Shown in pieces: positions 46,742-57,446 of a stretch of DNA of 64,000 bases; position 1 is the stretch's first letter, and the number at the start of each line of letters is the position of its first letter. The DNA comes from Mytilinidion resinicola. Its lineage: Eukaryota > Ascomycota > Dothideomycetes > Mytilinidiales > Mytilinidiaceae. The DNA lies in contig NW_022985437.1 in assembly GCF_010093595.1 (NCBI RefSeq), forward strand, positions 193,484 through 257,483. Direction: 5' to 3'. The notes beneath the pieces are model-generated. The model saw only the letters and a list, made by a program, of their open reading frames with translations. It was not told the origin of the DNA and ran no database searches. The translations under genes and the position numbers were made by a program.

Positions 46742-47997
46742 TTCAGCGGTCGATGGTGATACGTAAAGTTGTCGAAACGGCGGTTGTGTGCAGATTAACA
46801 GATGCACCGATTTCGTTGACACGAGGGTAGAAATGTATCAGCGGATGTGGATGGATGGATGCGGCGCCGTGCTACCGTTCAGACAATACAAAGCGGATAA
46901 TGTATGTTGATGGAGAGACGGAGAGAAGGCAGCGAGGAGCTTTGTTGATGTATGCGATGAAGGCTGCTTGCAAAGCACGTACTAAGGCAGCGAAAGGGAA
47001 GGAAGACTTTTGTGGATTCAGGAACGACGCGGAAGGCCTAGAGGAAGGCGCGCATTATTGCTCATCGGCTTCGACGGCTATCATCAGACAAGGGCACATG
47101 CATCAAGGTGATCGGGTGATTTGCAATGCTGCTTTGCTGAGGCTGGCTTAGACGCAGGAGGCCTCGCTGTTGACGTCATCCACGCGGGGCAGGCCTCAAC
47201 ACCACCATTTCTCGCCGTCTGAGGTGGGGCTGATCGCGGACATCTCGTTGCAGCTTCGATTGGCCCTTCTGGCCCTCATGCGTTTCGAAGACTGACTGCT
47301 GAAGAAGCTGGCGCACGCCGCCAGCGCATCTGCTGCCGGCAGTCCGCGGATATGACATAACTTCTGTCATACAGCGGCGGCAAAGACGTGACTTGATGGA
47401 AACTCCGATCATTCACCGGATGCGTGCGCTTTAAAGTTGAGCGGGCCTGCGGGTAGATCGGAGACGTGCATAAGTTATCCCCGTAGGTACACCACTCCGT
47501 CATTGTGTAACTTTCTCTATCGCTGCTACATGGCACCCCTCAAATTCTTGCCAAGCTACTTTTGAATTTCCATCTCCGCACCCATCATATCTGCGTTCTC
47601 CTCCTGGCGAAAGCAGACATAACGGCATGAGCAATGATTCTGGCGCTCGGGCTCTCCGCGGAGGTCGACATCGACCTGCGTCCTTCTCCTGAGATGTGAA
47701 TTCCCATTATTCTCTATCCAGAGAGTATAGCTGGGCGTGCACCGATATAGTTTCGACTTCTGGAACAAGGTATATCACTTGGGCCATCTCGGTACCTTGC
47801 CGGACTACTGTCTCTTCAATGCTTGCTCCTGTAAACGATCCGAGTCTGGTGTACGATGTTCTATTCTGTCTTAAACTCCTCAAGAACTGAAAATATCTCA
47901 ATCTTAATCCTCTATGCTAAAGTACGATTTGTTAAATCGTCCCCATTCTGTCAAATCCACCTCTAACAGAGTTATCGCCTTCCTCTCCCTCACATCA
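46742..47997. other. Intergenic, no gene seen
   Basis: 1.25 kb with short frames in conflicting phases. Confidence 0.4.
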
Positions 47998-48448
47998 TTA
48001 CACTTCACCACCCTCCGCCGGCGCTAGCTCAGATCCCACAGCCCCGAAATGGATCTCCAGCGAGCGTATCGCGTGCACAGGCACACTCCGCAAAAAGACG
48101 CTTCCCACGCTGGCCGGACACAGCCACCCCTCCGGGCCCTCAGCCACTAGTCGCCGGAGCGCAAACGTGTTAACCCCGTAGACTATGTCCCTCGCCTCGG
48201 CGTGGATTTGCTTATTGGCCAGCAATAGCGCAAATGGGAGGCGTGAGGGCAGGCTGGGGGTGGAGTGGGGGGTTCGGTTGCCCAGCTTTCGGCGCAGGGG
48301 ACGATGCCGATGGGGTGGGCGCTTTTGAAGGCGGTTTCGTAGATTTGGAGGCGGAGCTTGGGGGGGGGGGGGGGGGGAAGGGCTTTGAGGGGGGGTTGGT
48401 GGGGTGGGAGGGGGAGAGGGTGGAATCCATGATGATGGGAGTTTGCAT
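47998..48448 (-). pseudogene. F-box-like family member, frame broken at a G18 homopolymer and again downstream
   Basis: The family pattern is spread over three frames. From 48430 one frame reads MDSTLSPSHPTNPPSKPFPP into a homopolymer of 18 G (plus strand 48360-48377). Beyond it, a second frame reads KLRLQIYETAFKSAHPIGIV, the F-box-like N-terminal helix. A third, from about 48245, reads LPFALLLANKQIHAEARDIV then YGVNTFALRR, the conserved family block, and runs to the stop at 47998 (RSLEIHFGAVGSE). The tract length decides whether the first two frames join. This copy is short (about 150 aa) compared with its intact neighbour. The breaks may be real or caused by homopolymer miscounting, but the second break is not in a homopolymer. 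Confidence 0.6.
48360..48377. repeat. Poly-G tract of 18
   Basis: Uninterrupted G-run (C-run on the coding strand) inside the F-box-like gene. It is long enough for replication slippage and for sequencing miscounts. Confidence 0.9.
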
Positions 48449-49109
48449 GGAGTTATGTATGGATGTGATATATGTGGTTGCAGGTTTCTTGGGAACGGGA
48501 ATGAGGGAGGGTGGAGCTGCGAGATTCATGGGGCGATCTTGGGGATGACTCTGTGAAGGCGGTTGATACGTGTACTTGTCAGTGTGAACCAGGGAAATGT
48601 GAAGGGGATCCGAGAAATGAATAGTGAAGACTGGGAACGATTCAAATTCCACGGTGCTACGCTTCTAGACTATTAACATGTCTATCAAGCAGCTCGGTAT
48701 TAGGCGCATGAAGCTTTTCAATCTAATCAGATTTTCGAACTCCCGTGGAGGTACCTCAAGCAGTCGTAGACTGGTATACACAGTCATCTCGATAACTAAC
48801 TTGCTCCCATCCTCGGAGTCACATGGAAGTACACACCCCAAGCAGTGGTAGACCAGTATACACGGACACCTTCAGAGTTATGATGCTCTGATTTTCCGCT
48901 GTCCCGTGGAGGTACGGCTTCAAGATTTAAACATGGGCACGTGTTGCAACTGCCTGGGATACCCCGATAGGCTTTTGAAACTCCAAACACGATGTAAAGG
49001 TCAATACAGTGTAAATTATACTACCTTTCAATTAAGCTGATACCCACTAGGTGGCGTCCTCTTTACGGAGTTGTTGAGTGCGCAAGAGTGGAGCCGGAGC
49101 AGTGATATA
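48449..49109. other. Intergenic with an 80-bp-period repeat
   Basis: No gene seen. It contains three related segments at 80-bp spacing (separate entry). Confidence 0.4.
48742..48915. repeat. Imperfect tandem repeat, 80-bp period
   Basis: CCGTGGAGGTAC occurs at 48743 and 48903, with the variant CATGGAAGTAC at 48822. In the first two units it is followed by CAAGCAGTCGTAGACTGGTA or CAAGCAGTGGTAGACCAGTA and then TACAC. The third unit is cut short. Confidence 0.75.
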
Positions 49110-50405
49110 TCACGTTAAACTTTGTAAATACCCGTCTTTCCACTCAGTTATACTCGCAAGACTATCGCGGCTGCCGGCGTGGCTATGAACATCGACTGGG
49201 TCGGCGGGAATGCTGATGAGAGACTCCCGGGAATCGACGCTGAATTTGTCGAGATCCAGAGCGGCGGGTCCATCGGTATTCTTTGTATTCTGAATGCCGT
49301 TGTCGACCACGGCGGTCTGATCGTCCTCAGCTCCGCTGGCTGCTTCTGCTGGCTTCTTCTTGATCCACCACATGTCCTTCGGATCAGTGCGCTCCTTGAC
49401 GAGTAGTGATGTTCCCTTGTAGTTGTCGTGGCTGATGACCTCCCATCGCGTTCCCTGTTTGTATCGATACCACCCATGGGCACCGATGTGCCTGCACCTT
49501 ACGCGTATACCATTGATGCCCCAATTTTCAGATCCAGGCAAGACACTCGCGCGGAGGTATCTGAGCATGTCCACTCCGGGGCGCACAAGACCTTGATATA
49601 TGAAATGGATCTTCAAGTCCTGGATACCTGTAACCAATGCTAGGAGCTCATTCACGGCCTGTTGATGCTGAGCGAGTTTTAGTGCTTTGTCCGGGTTGTC
49701 CGGATCTTGAGGTTTCCAGGCGCCCTGCCCTTTGACTGGCGTTATCTCCACAGACTCCCCTAATATATGCAGGCCAAGGTGTCTCAGTCGCAAACTTCTG
49801 CTGATTTTCTCGCATATCGAGGTCCGGTGCATCTTGTTCAGGGGCAGAAAGCTATGCTCATCCTCGCGATCATCTTCCCAGCTCGACTGAGCACACACGT
49901 CCATGGAACGAATCTTCTGCATAGACTCCTCCGGTAGGCTCATGAGGAATTGGACGGGTATCCAGCACGTCCAAAGTGACGCTCTGCAGTGATTAAATTC
50001 GAATGTGTTTCTGCCATAGTACATCTCAGTTGCCTCTTCATACGCCTGCTTATTCACCAGAAAGATGTGGGTGTCGGCGCGGGGTTCCTTCTTCTCGTGG
50101 GGCCGCAGTTCTTGGCAGTGAGATGCAAGCTCGTAGTCGTAGGCGCGAGGCTGGTTGCGGAAGTCGAGCTGGGGCACCTCTGGGTTATTGCCTTCGAAGT
50201 CCAAATGGATTGATTGGCTTCGTGCTGGATTGACGGCTTTGGGATGGGGCTCTCCGGCTTTGTCCTTGTTGTGGAATTGGACGCCAATTCGGTTCCTGAC
50301 AAGGCTGAAGTGGTAAACCTGGTCCCTCAGTTCTCTGGGAAGGTCAAGAAATCGGAACAGTTGATATACGGCGGGCGGACATTGTGGAGGCTCGCCGGAT
50401 TCCAT
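49110..50405 (-). CDS. F-box-like protein, intact family member
   Basis: A single-exon frame of 431 aa with ATG at 50405. N-terminal FRFLDLPRELRDQVYHFSLV is the F-box-like helix pair seen in large fungal families. HIFLVNKQAYEEATEMYYGR followed by NTFEF is the second conserved block. A central LRLRHLGLHILG block precedes the middle region, IQDLKIHFIYQGL. The C-terminus is Ser/Asp-rich (DSRESLISIPADP). By analogy it could recruit targets to an SCF ubiquitin ligase, though Skp1 binding is unproven for this divergent type. It is the reference copy for three damaged relatives at 48.0, 51.6-53.1 and 53.4-54.8 kb. Codon usage and frame are clean. Confidence 0.75.
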   Translation of the reverse strand: MESGEPPQCPPAVYQLFRFLDLPRELRDQVYHFSLVRNRIGVQFHNKDKAGEPHPKAVNPARSQSIHLDFEGNNPEVPQLDFRNQPRAYDYELASHCQELRPHEKKEPRADTHIFLVNKQAYEEATEMYYGRNTFEFNHCRASLWTCWIPVQFLMSLPEESMQKIRSMDVCAQSSWEDDREDEHSFLPLNKMHRTSICEKISRSLRLRHLGLHILGESVEITPVKGQGAWKPQDPDNPDKALKLAQHQQAVNELLALVTGIQDLKIHFIYQGLVRPGVDMLRYLRASVLPGSENWGINGIRVRCRHIGAHGWYRYKQGTRWEVISHDNYKGTSLLVKERTDPKDMWWIKKKPAEAASGAEDDQTAVVDNGIQNTKNTDGPAALDLDKFSVDSRESLISIPADPVDVHSHAGSRDSLASITEWKDGYLQSLT

Positions 50406-50498
50406 GACCTCGTCTTCCCCATCTTCGCGTAGTCTTAATTGTATCGTTGCTTTGAAGTGTTTGTTGTTAGGGTTTAGAAAAGTGTTTCTCTATTCATC

Positions 50499-50819
50499 CT
50501 AGTCGATGGTCAACAAGTCCGTCTCAATAGCTTTACCCTTGCGGTTGATGTGTCCCAATCGAATGTCGCTCAACTGAGTACTATTTCCCATGCAATTCAA
50601 CTGTGCTCGTAGGACCTCGCGCCAGGTCGGAGGCTGAAGTAGTCGTGGGTCTCCTGCGGCGATGAAGGTCTGGGGGAGGGGTGGAAGCTCGTTCTTCTCG
50701 ATATGCTTGGTGATCGCGGGACACCACGCAGACTTGTCATCAAGGAAGACGCGCAGAGGAAGCGGAGGAAGCCCGTCAGCGGCTCTGAGGACCTCCTCAG
50801 CCAGGGCAAGCTCGACCAT
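50499..50819 (-). CDS. Hypothetical 106-aa protein
   Basis: The ATG at 50819 opens a frame beginning MVELALAEEVLRAADGLPPL, followed by an acidic/basic balanced chain ending IETDLLTID. The composition looks like a real soluble protein and the frame has no low complexity, but I know no relative. It lies 94 bp upstream of the intact F-box-like gene on the same strand. It might be a fragment of a larger decayed gene. Confidence 0.35.
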   Translation of the reverse strand: MVELALAEEVLRAADGLPPLPLRVFLDDKSAWCPAITKHIEKNELPPLPQTFIAAGDPRLLQPPTWREVLRAQLNCMGNSTQLSDIRLGHINRKGKAIETDLLTID

Positions 50820-51225
50820 GGTGATGTGACTTCCACGATGTGGGATTTGCTCAGCGGCGCCGTTGGTGGAGGTGGAGAAATGGAGAAAGCTCCAAGAAAG
50901 CAAGCTTGGGCAAGTGCAGTGATAAAAGCTAGCAAAGGGCCCTGCCAAGACCAATTATCGTCGAAAATGAGTCACAGGCAAAGTGGGCGGAGTTTGCTTG
51001 CCCTTGGTTGTAAAACACGGTTGTACGCGGAAAGACGTGGTCAGCGGAAGAGTGAAGTCGACGCGCGGGCGAATGAGGCACCTCAGCGCATTGAGGACTT
51101 AGACTAGCTCATGATCCACTACTTCACCACAATCCGGCTCGCGACAAAGATGCGTAAGAGGCTCAGAAGTAGAATCCAATAAACAGAATGATGCTAGTGG
51201 ACACGATAATCCTACTCGGGCCACA

Positions 51226-51600
51226 CTAATTCTCTAGGGTTGGATTCGACTTCCGTGTCCTTACACTAGACCACAAGAATAGCTCACAGGGTGTCCTGTC
51301 CTGGAACCCAATCTGTACTAGGATCGATCTTTCAGAAACAGTCGGGTCCATGCTTCGAGTCAATGCCGCGTAAAGCATATTACAATGTTTGACGAGGTCC
51401 TCCATCATCCATGGAAACCACTCACCCCCTTCTAATCCTGCTGCATCCATAGGGAACTCCGCGTCAGACAAGAATTTCAATTCTCGAAATCGAAATTACT
51501 CCAGTCGGCATCGATGAAATGCCAATCACCCTGTAAACCTACTTGATCGACATAGGGCTCCCAGCCATGAATACTCAAGTCACTATCCTACAACTAATCA
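51226..51600 (-). pseudogene. Degenerate coding fragment, family unknown
   Basis: Two adjacent frames read as one plausible protein. SDLSIHGWEPYVDQVGLQGD and DWHFIDADWSNFDFEN stop at 51477. One base out of phase, the sequence continues KFLSDAEFPMDAAGLEGGEW, FPWMMEDLVKHCNMLYAAL and on to 51226. A single-base deletion at the AATTGAAATTC boundary explains the break. It follows the damaged F-box-like gene on the same strand. It may be a relic of another gene or of a lost C-terminal region. Confidence 0.4.
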
Positions 51601-51601
51601 G

Positions 51602-53060
51602 CTAGGTCTCTGGGCCGGCGACGAAAGCTAGTGTCTTAGTTACTACGCTACCGCTATGGCTGCCTTCGTCACTGTCGTACCATAGACTTTGGCTAGTAAC
51701 GGAGTCACGGTAGAGGCTGTCGTCCTCAGATGTTTGTACGCTACCGCTATGGCTTCCTTCGTCGCTGTGGTACCATAAGCTTTCGCCGGCATCGGAGTGA
51801 TGGGAGGCGTTGTCGTCCTCAAGTGTGTGTTCCAGCAAGTGCTGTCCACGGCCAGTATCTCCACCATCGAAGCCGATTTGATGGGCATCAGTGCTTGGCA
51901 CTATCGAGTCAGAAGAGCTTTGTCTGCTGGTATTCCCACTGTGCAAGTCTGCTGCAGCAGTACGTGACGGGTCGTCGGTCTTTGCACTCGGTTTCCTTCT
52001 TTGCCACCACATATCTTGCCTGCGCCTAACATGCTTTTGGTTCAAAGAATGCCCTTTGTTGTCGTCAAAACTGTACACTCTCCACTCTTTAGGCCATTTG
52101 AAACGATTGCGGCCTTCCTCATGGCGATGATAAACACTGACTCCCCACTCGTGCGCACCAGGTAGAAGTAACGCCCTGAGCTTCTTCATAAATGCCACAT
52201 CCCTTCCGATGGGATGCGACTGAGCATATCCCAAGCAGAAATCCAATTCGAGCCCCGAAAGTCCGCCATGAGAGACTACAGCGAGAATTTCTTGCATCCA
52301 GACCTGTATTAAGTGGTAGAGTTCTCCTCCTTTCACAACATCGAGATTATGCCCAGACGGCCAGAGCCATAAGCCGCTCTTCGAAGGCGTTCTGCGGACC
52401 TCAGGTGATATTATGTCTCCTTTCAGTGTCGAATGCTTGAGCTGAAGGTTCTCGCGACAGCGCTATCCGCTCCAAACGATTGATCGGTGGTAACAACCCA
52501 CGATAGTTATTGGTTATTGTAAGAAAGCCAATCGATAGCGAACGGATCTTGCTTAGCGACTGAGCAGGTCGATCCCTTAGGAATTGAAGGGCAGCCCAGC
52601 CCGGAATGTCATTGTGGAGCGAACATCGGAACTCGAAGGTATTACGCGAGTAGAAGACACCTCGAGCGTGCTCGTAAACCGCTCTGCTGACAAGAAACAA
52701 CTGTATCTCTATCGAGAAGATATGTCAAGAGGAGCACACTGCGGATGCTAATAATTTGCGTTGTCTGCACCCAGTGGGCACAATCTCGTAGCCTCGGAAT
52801 TTTGATTTTTGGCGAGAGACTGTAGACTCGGAGGCGTTTTGCTGTTCATATGCTGCTGGTAAGGGAGAGGACGGGGAAGGTGATATTGAAAGCGGCTCGC
52901 CTGGATTTGTATTGATATTTTGAGCTTGGGACTGAATAGCACAGGGATGCACAAGGCATAATGCGAGCACCATGTCGATGAGCTCATTTGAAAGGCCCAG
53001 AAAGCGGGAAGGCTGATGAAATAGCGTCGATGCGGGTTCCAACACGTCCATAATGGCCAA
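51602..53060 (-). pseudogene. F-box-like family member with a frameshift
   Basis: From the ATG at 53060 the protein starts MAIMDVLEPASTLFHQPSRF and LGLSNELIDMVLALCLV (F-box-like helices). An in-frame stop near 52725 is removed if a 39-nt intron (52701-52739, donor GTGTGC, acceptor TACAG) is spliced. The frame then gives LFLVSRAVYEHARGVFYSRN and TFEFRC, the family core. At about 52450-52457 the frame must slip by one base to reach ENLQLKHSTLKGDIISPEVR and the rest, to the stop at 51602. The C-terminus carries a 31-residue internal repeat, SLWYHSDEGSHSGSV and SLWYDSDEGSHSGSV. Apart from the slip it would be about 470 aa. A one-base sequencing error is the alternative. Confidence 0.6.
51647..51787 (-). 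repeat. Internal coding repeat, ~48 bp copies 93 bp apart
   Basis: gctaccgctatggct begins at 51647 and 51740, each followed by a near-identical ~30 bp. On the coding strand both give SLWY(H/D)SDEGSHSGSV. The intervening SEDDSLYRDSVTS is a diverged third copy. Confidence 0.8.
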
Positions 53061-53393
53061 TCTGCTTCAACAGTAATTCAGTGCCTGAGCCAGGAATAAC
53101 GAGGTGTGCCCTATGGTGGAAAACTCACTAATAGAGGTGTGCCACCTTGCACCTGTCCATCAAGGCATCCCGTTCGGCTGTGAGGTGGTTGAGATGGTCG
53201 ATGAAGGTTGAGATGGGAAGCTGGCAAGACTGAACCGTGGACCGTTGCCATTACCCCCTTGGCGCGGCCAAGGCATGATGGAAGGGACCCGTGGACAGCT
53301 CCTAGCCAACACACCGAACTTCTCCCCCACCTACATGCGAAAAGCAAGCCTATATCCCTCTTCACCACGATAACACAATCGCTGTGTACCGAC
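53061..53393. promoter_or_regulatory. Divergent region between two F-box-like copies
   Basis: 333 bp between divergent start codons. The paired arrangement suggests an inverted duplication of the ancestral gene. No distinctive motif is seen. Confidence 0.35.
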
Positions 53394-54812
53394 ATGAATG
53401 TCATGAGTGTCATGCATGTCATGAATGTCACGACGGCTACCGACCCCGGGGCCTCACCGGTCCCAACGCCGTTCCGCCTCCTCGAGCTCCCTCGCGAACT
53501 GCGCGACCGCGTGTATTACTTCGCACTCGTACAAGACAAGGTCACCATCGAGCCACTCGAAGTGAGGAGCCAGAGAGACATAGCGAGCTTCACTCCATCC
53601 CCTGGGCCGACTTACAGCTTCCTGGACCGCTTCGCCGTTATGCCGCACCTTCCGCAGCCCCATCCACCTTTCCCGTTTCCTCATGGCCCTAGTCTACCCG
53701 GCGGCGGATGGAGCGGCGGTAGACATGCGGAGGCACGGGCGGAAGCTCCCTCAACCTACAAAGACTGCGACAGTACCAAGTGGAACGAGTGGCGTGACGG
53801 AGAGTAAAACATTTACACCTACGGCTACAAGCACGGCCGGGAGGGACACAACGGACAGCTTACGCAAAGCCCTGCTCCGAGCTTGAATATCCTCCTAGCT
53901 TGTCGTCAGCTGTATAAAGAAGCAGTAGAGGTGCTGTATGCCAAGAATACCTTCTCCTTCTCCCACCGATTCCACGAGGGATGCTCCTCCAAGGTCGCTG
54001 CATCCTGGCTGGCGGACAGACCGACGCCCGCACTCGCCAACCTGCGCGCCGTGGAGCTATCCGTGACGAGGCACGATCGCCTGAGCCCCGCCGTAACGAA
54101 TGCCGAGTAGTTCAGGCTCTGTCGTACGCTTGGAAGCGAGCTCAAGCTCCGACATCTCGGTCTCAACTTGGTGGGCACGCCCACATTCTCCCCTCCCGAA
54201 CAGATGCGTGTGTTCCACCCAAGGCCCCCTGGCCCTTCAGCGGAGGACTGGGTCCCTATCCTTCTTGATCGCATGCGAGGCCTTGAGAGCGTGACTATCC
54301 AGCTTCGTGTACATCATCTTATTGATGCCAACAAGGTAGTGGAGCTCTTGACTAAGTTGAGGACCGGCCTGCTGAAGGATGGCGCAAAGCTAGGCAGCAA
54401 AGGGATTGTCGTCGGAAGAGGCCGCGGTGTGTGGCAGATCGCTGCTTGTACCGAGTCTGCCGATGGACATTCTGTATTCGAGACGAAGGAGGTGGAGACG
54501 AAGCCAGTGGAGACAAAATCGGTGGTTCATAGTAGGTCTAACGATCAACAGCCAGAGGATATGGACGAAGACATGGACACAGTTAGCAATGCAACTACCG
54601 CTGGAGGAATGGAGGATGAGGGAGAAGCAGTGGCTAACTCGCCGCCACCACCGGTGAAATTCGTACGGGACGCTTTCGGCGCCGCAGTCGACCTAGAATG
54701 CACATACGGCTTGAGCAATGAAGACTCTTCTGATATGGAAGACGTCTACACAGAGAGGGATGACCTGGAGTGTGTTATGCAATACGTCAACAGCATGGTT
54801 GGTGTAACCTAG
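53394..54812 (+). pseudogene. F-box-like family member with two in-frame stops
   Basis: One continuous frame of 473 codons runs from ATG 53394 to the stop at 54812, broken by TAA at 53805-53807 and TAG at 54108-54110. It reads PTPFRLLELPRELRDRVYYF, then NILLACRQLYKEAVEVLYAK and NTFSF, then, beyond the second stop, FRLCRTLGSELKLRHLGLNL and VG. These are the same three blocks, in order, as in the intact copy at 49.1-50.4 kb. I found no splice pair that removes either stop and keeps frame. Both stops could come from CAA to TAA and CAG to TAG, the change made by RIP. The start lies in a 9-bp repeat (NVM-SVM-HVM-NVT). It may still produce a short N-terminal peptide. Confidence 0.7.
53396..53431. 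repeat. 9-bp tandem repeat, four copies
   Basis: gaatgtcat, gagtgtcat, gcatgtcat and gaatgtcac in a row, at the N-terminus of the damaged F-box-like frame. Confidence 0.9.
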
Positions 54813-55610
54813 CTGCTTGTCTTTCCACTTCCTTGCTCCTTACTGATGGATATCCATACCTATTCGAGATGGCGACGATAACGGTGTGGGCAGACCCTTG
54901 GATAAGATGTCTTACAACGCCTCAAGCGGCAACCAAGAGCCTAGGGTTATGCACAGCGTTTAGATAGGTATGGAGCGATTCTGCGATGGGTTCTGTCCGT
55001 CCTCAGGTCAATGATCCGGGTTCAGGGTGAAGCCGGTGTCAACAACAGGCTGTTTTTCTTTTCGGTATAAGCAAGGATGGTAGCGGGGATGGACGGGATC
55101 GGTTTCACTATTTTCAAGAATCAACAACAAAAACTAAATTGTTCCCCCTTGGGCCAATATTTCGAAATAGTGAAGTGTTGCACTCACCATCTTTGCTTCC
55201 ACACAGCTTCCATGACGCATCAGTCAGACAATGATACTCATGAACATCAACCTTTCAATACCATTACCACCATCCCTCCCTACTTCATCCAAATCCCCGT
55301 TGGCTATATACAGCGTCCTTCCCCCTTGGCCCTCGCCATCGGCTCCGACGCACATGCCCATTACACCTCCCGCCTTGAGCTTCTCCCCGTCACCACCACT
55401 ACGCACCGTTCTAACCACTATAAACTGCAAGCCTCTCTCTCTGGTATAGAATAAATGTCTGCCAAAGATTCGACAGGAGAAGAAGAGCGGGAGGCATAGA
55501 GATATGCACATTACTCCCGCTATGCAGCTCGTTCATTAAGTAAGTGTCGCTCGATCCGTAGATCAAAAAAAGAAGAATTTGCGTAGGAAGAATGCGCTGG
55601 GCTGAAGAGT
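54813..55610. other. Intergenic between convergent genes, no gene seen
   Basis: 0.8 kb, frames under 126 codons in overlapping phases. It should hold the erg5 terminator. Confidence 0.4.
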
Positions 55611-57446
55611 TTACGGCCTGTCCTTAAAGGTGAGAAGGCAGTGGTCCTGCGCTATACGTTAGCTGCCATTTTCTCGAAATGAAAGACGGATGATACATAC
55701 CACGGGGAAGAGAGTGGCGAACACCTCAATGTCCTCGCTCGTGGGGGTGATCTTGTGTTCCCAGTCCAGCATCATACACGCTTTCCCGATCATAAGAATG
55801 AGGTTGAGCTGCGCGAAGGTCTGGCCGAGGCAGTAATGCGGGCCAGTGCCGAAGACGAGCCAGTTCTTAACCTGCGCCTCGGCGGTGCCGGTGATCCACC
55901 TTTCGGGGATGAAGCTTTCGGGGTCGGGGTACGCTTCGGGGTCGTGAAGAGCGGGGTAAGTCGTTGGAATGAGCATGGAGCCTAACATATAGTTAGTTAC
56001 ATACACCCTTTTACATTGCGGAGTCAAATCTAGAACCCTCACCTTTTGGTACTGTGTATTCTGGAGTGATGGGGAAGTCCTTCTTGGTAAGGTATGGGAC
56101 CATGATCACAGGTGGGCGATATCTCAGAGTCTCCTTGACAACGGCGCGCGTGTAGTTCATCGTCTCCAGGAGCTCAATTGAGACTGGCATGTTCCTGTCG
56201 CCTCCTCGCACACGAATGTTCTCCTCTCGCACTTTATCACGGATATCGGGTCGGTCTGCCAGAATTTGAAACAACCACGTGGTCGCGGAAGAAGTAGCGT
56301 CCTGACTCGCGAAAAGGAACGTTAAAAGCGTCATTGCGATCTCGAAGTCGGTGAACTCGCGGATCAGCATCGAAGGCTTCTCCGAGTCGTCAACCTTCTC
56401 GCCCGCTGCTATTCTCTGGCGATACTTTTCGGACTGAATCATGGATGAAACCCAGCCGTCAAGAATACAATTTGTCTCGCCGCCTGCCTGCATTTTGGCC
56501 TTACTTTTCGCGGCGCACTTGCTGAATTCCTCGAGCACCATGTCGGCGGCCTTCTTGCCATACCAGGTCTTGGTGAAGGGCAAGATGATGGGGAAGTTGA
56601 CGAGCTCTAGAGCGGCGGTGATGAGCCAGTAATCATCGGCAATCTTCTTCATGGCAGCGTCGGATATGTAGTGTCCGACGAATGTCCTGCAGCTGACCGC
56701 GGTCATGAGTTCGCGGAATTCTTGCATGAATTTCGTAGGCTTTCCTCCGTGTTGCACCTGAGAGTACTCGACGAATTTCCTGAAGTAGGTGTTGTAGACA
56801 TCTTCCTGGCCAGGAAGGTAGGTCTCGAGAGCCTGACGGGTGAAGAGGCCATTGAGACCCTTGCGGTAGTCGACGTGGGCTTTGCCGTCGAGGAAGACCC
56901 AGTTCTGGGGGCGGAGGAGCTTGTACGCAGCGTCAACAACGCAGGGCTTTACGAAGGTGGGAGAGTTGAAGACTTTGCGGGCCATATCACGGGTGGAGGC
57001 AATCACAACGAATCTGAGAGTGGTACATGGTCAGAGATAGGTTTCAACAAGGGCACAGGGGCTGCTAGGTCCAGTAAACATACTTGTGGAACACAGAGAC
57101 ACAGCTCAGCTCCCCAGACATCCACTTCTCATGGTACTTGGTAAACTGGGGGTTCACGGATTCCAAGAATGGCCCAATGAAGGGCATCTTGAGCGCTGGG
57201 CCGGCTATTGAACCCTTATTCGAAATATACTTTACTGATGAGCTGTTAGCATGCTCCCGGGAAGCGCGGATCACGGGGGAAGCACTCACACTGATCGTAC
57301 ACAACAAGCGCCAGAAACAGAGTCGCGGCGATAGTCCAGGCATTCGCGCCGTTCGCAATGGTGTTGAGAATGCCACTGACATTCTGCTGGGCAATTGCGA
57401 ACTTGGCGTCGGCCGTGGGCGAGGCGAAGGTCGCGTTCAACGCCAT
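55611..57446 (-). CDS. erg5: Sterol C-22 desaturase (cytochrome P450 CYP61)
   Basis: Five exons (57446-57290, 57234-57084, 57013-56043, 55981-55701, 55646-55611) give 531 aa. An N-terminal anchor helix ([17 protein letters not shown]) precedes [21 protein letters not shown]-helix: [20 protein letters not shown]. Exx[12 protein letters not shown]. The heme loop is [11 protein letters not shown] with Cys477 as the iron ligand. [19 protein letters not shown] and the VPYLTKKDF region identify CYP61 rather than CYP51. The enzyme acts in the ER and introduces the C22-C23 double bond in the last part of ergosterol synthesis. The last exon is only 12 codons; without it the protein would carry a spurious intronic tail. 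I chose the ATG at 57446 because the upstream open frame is Pro/Leu-rich leader. Confidence 0.95.
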
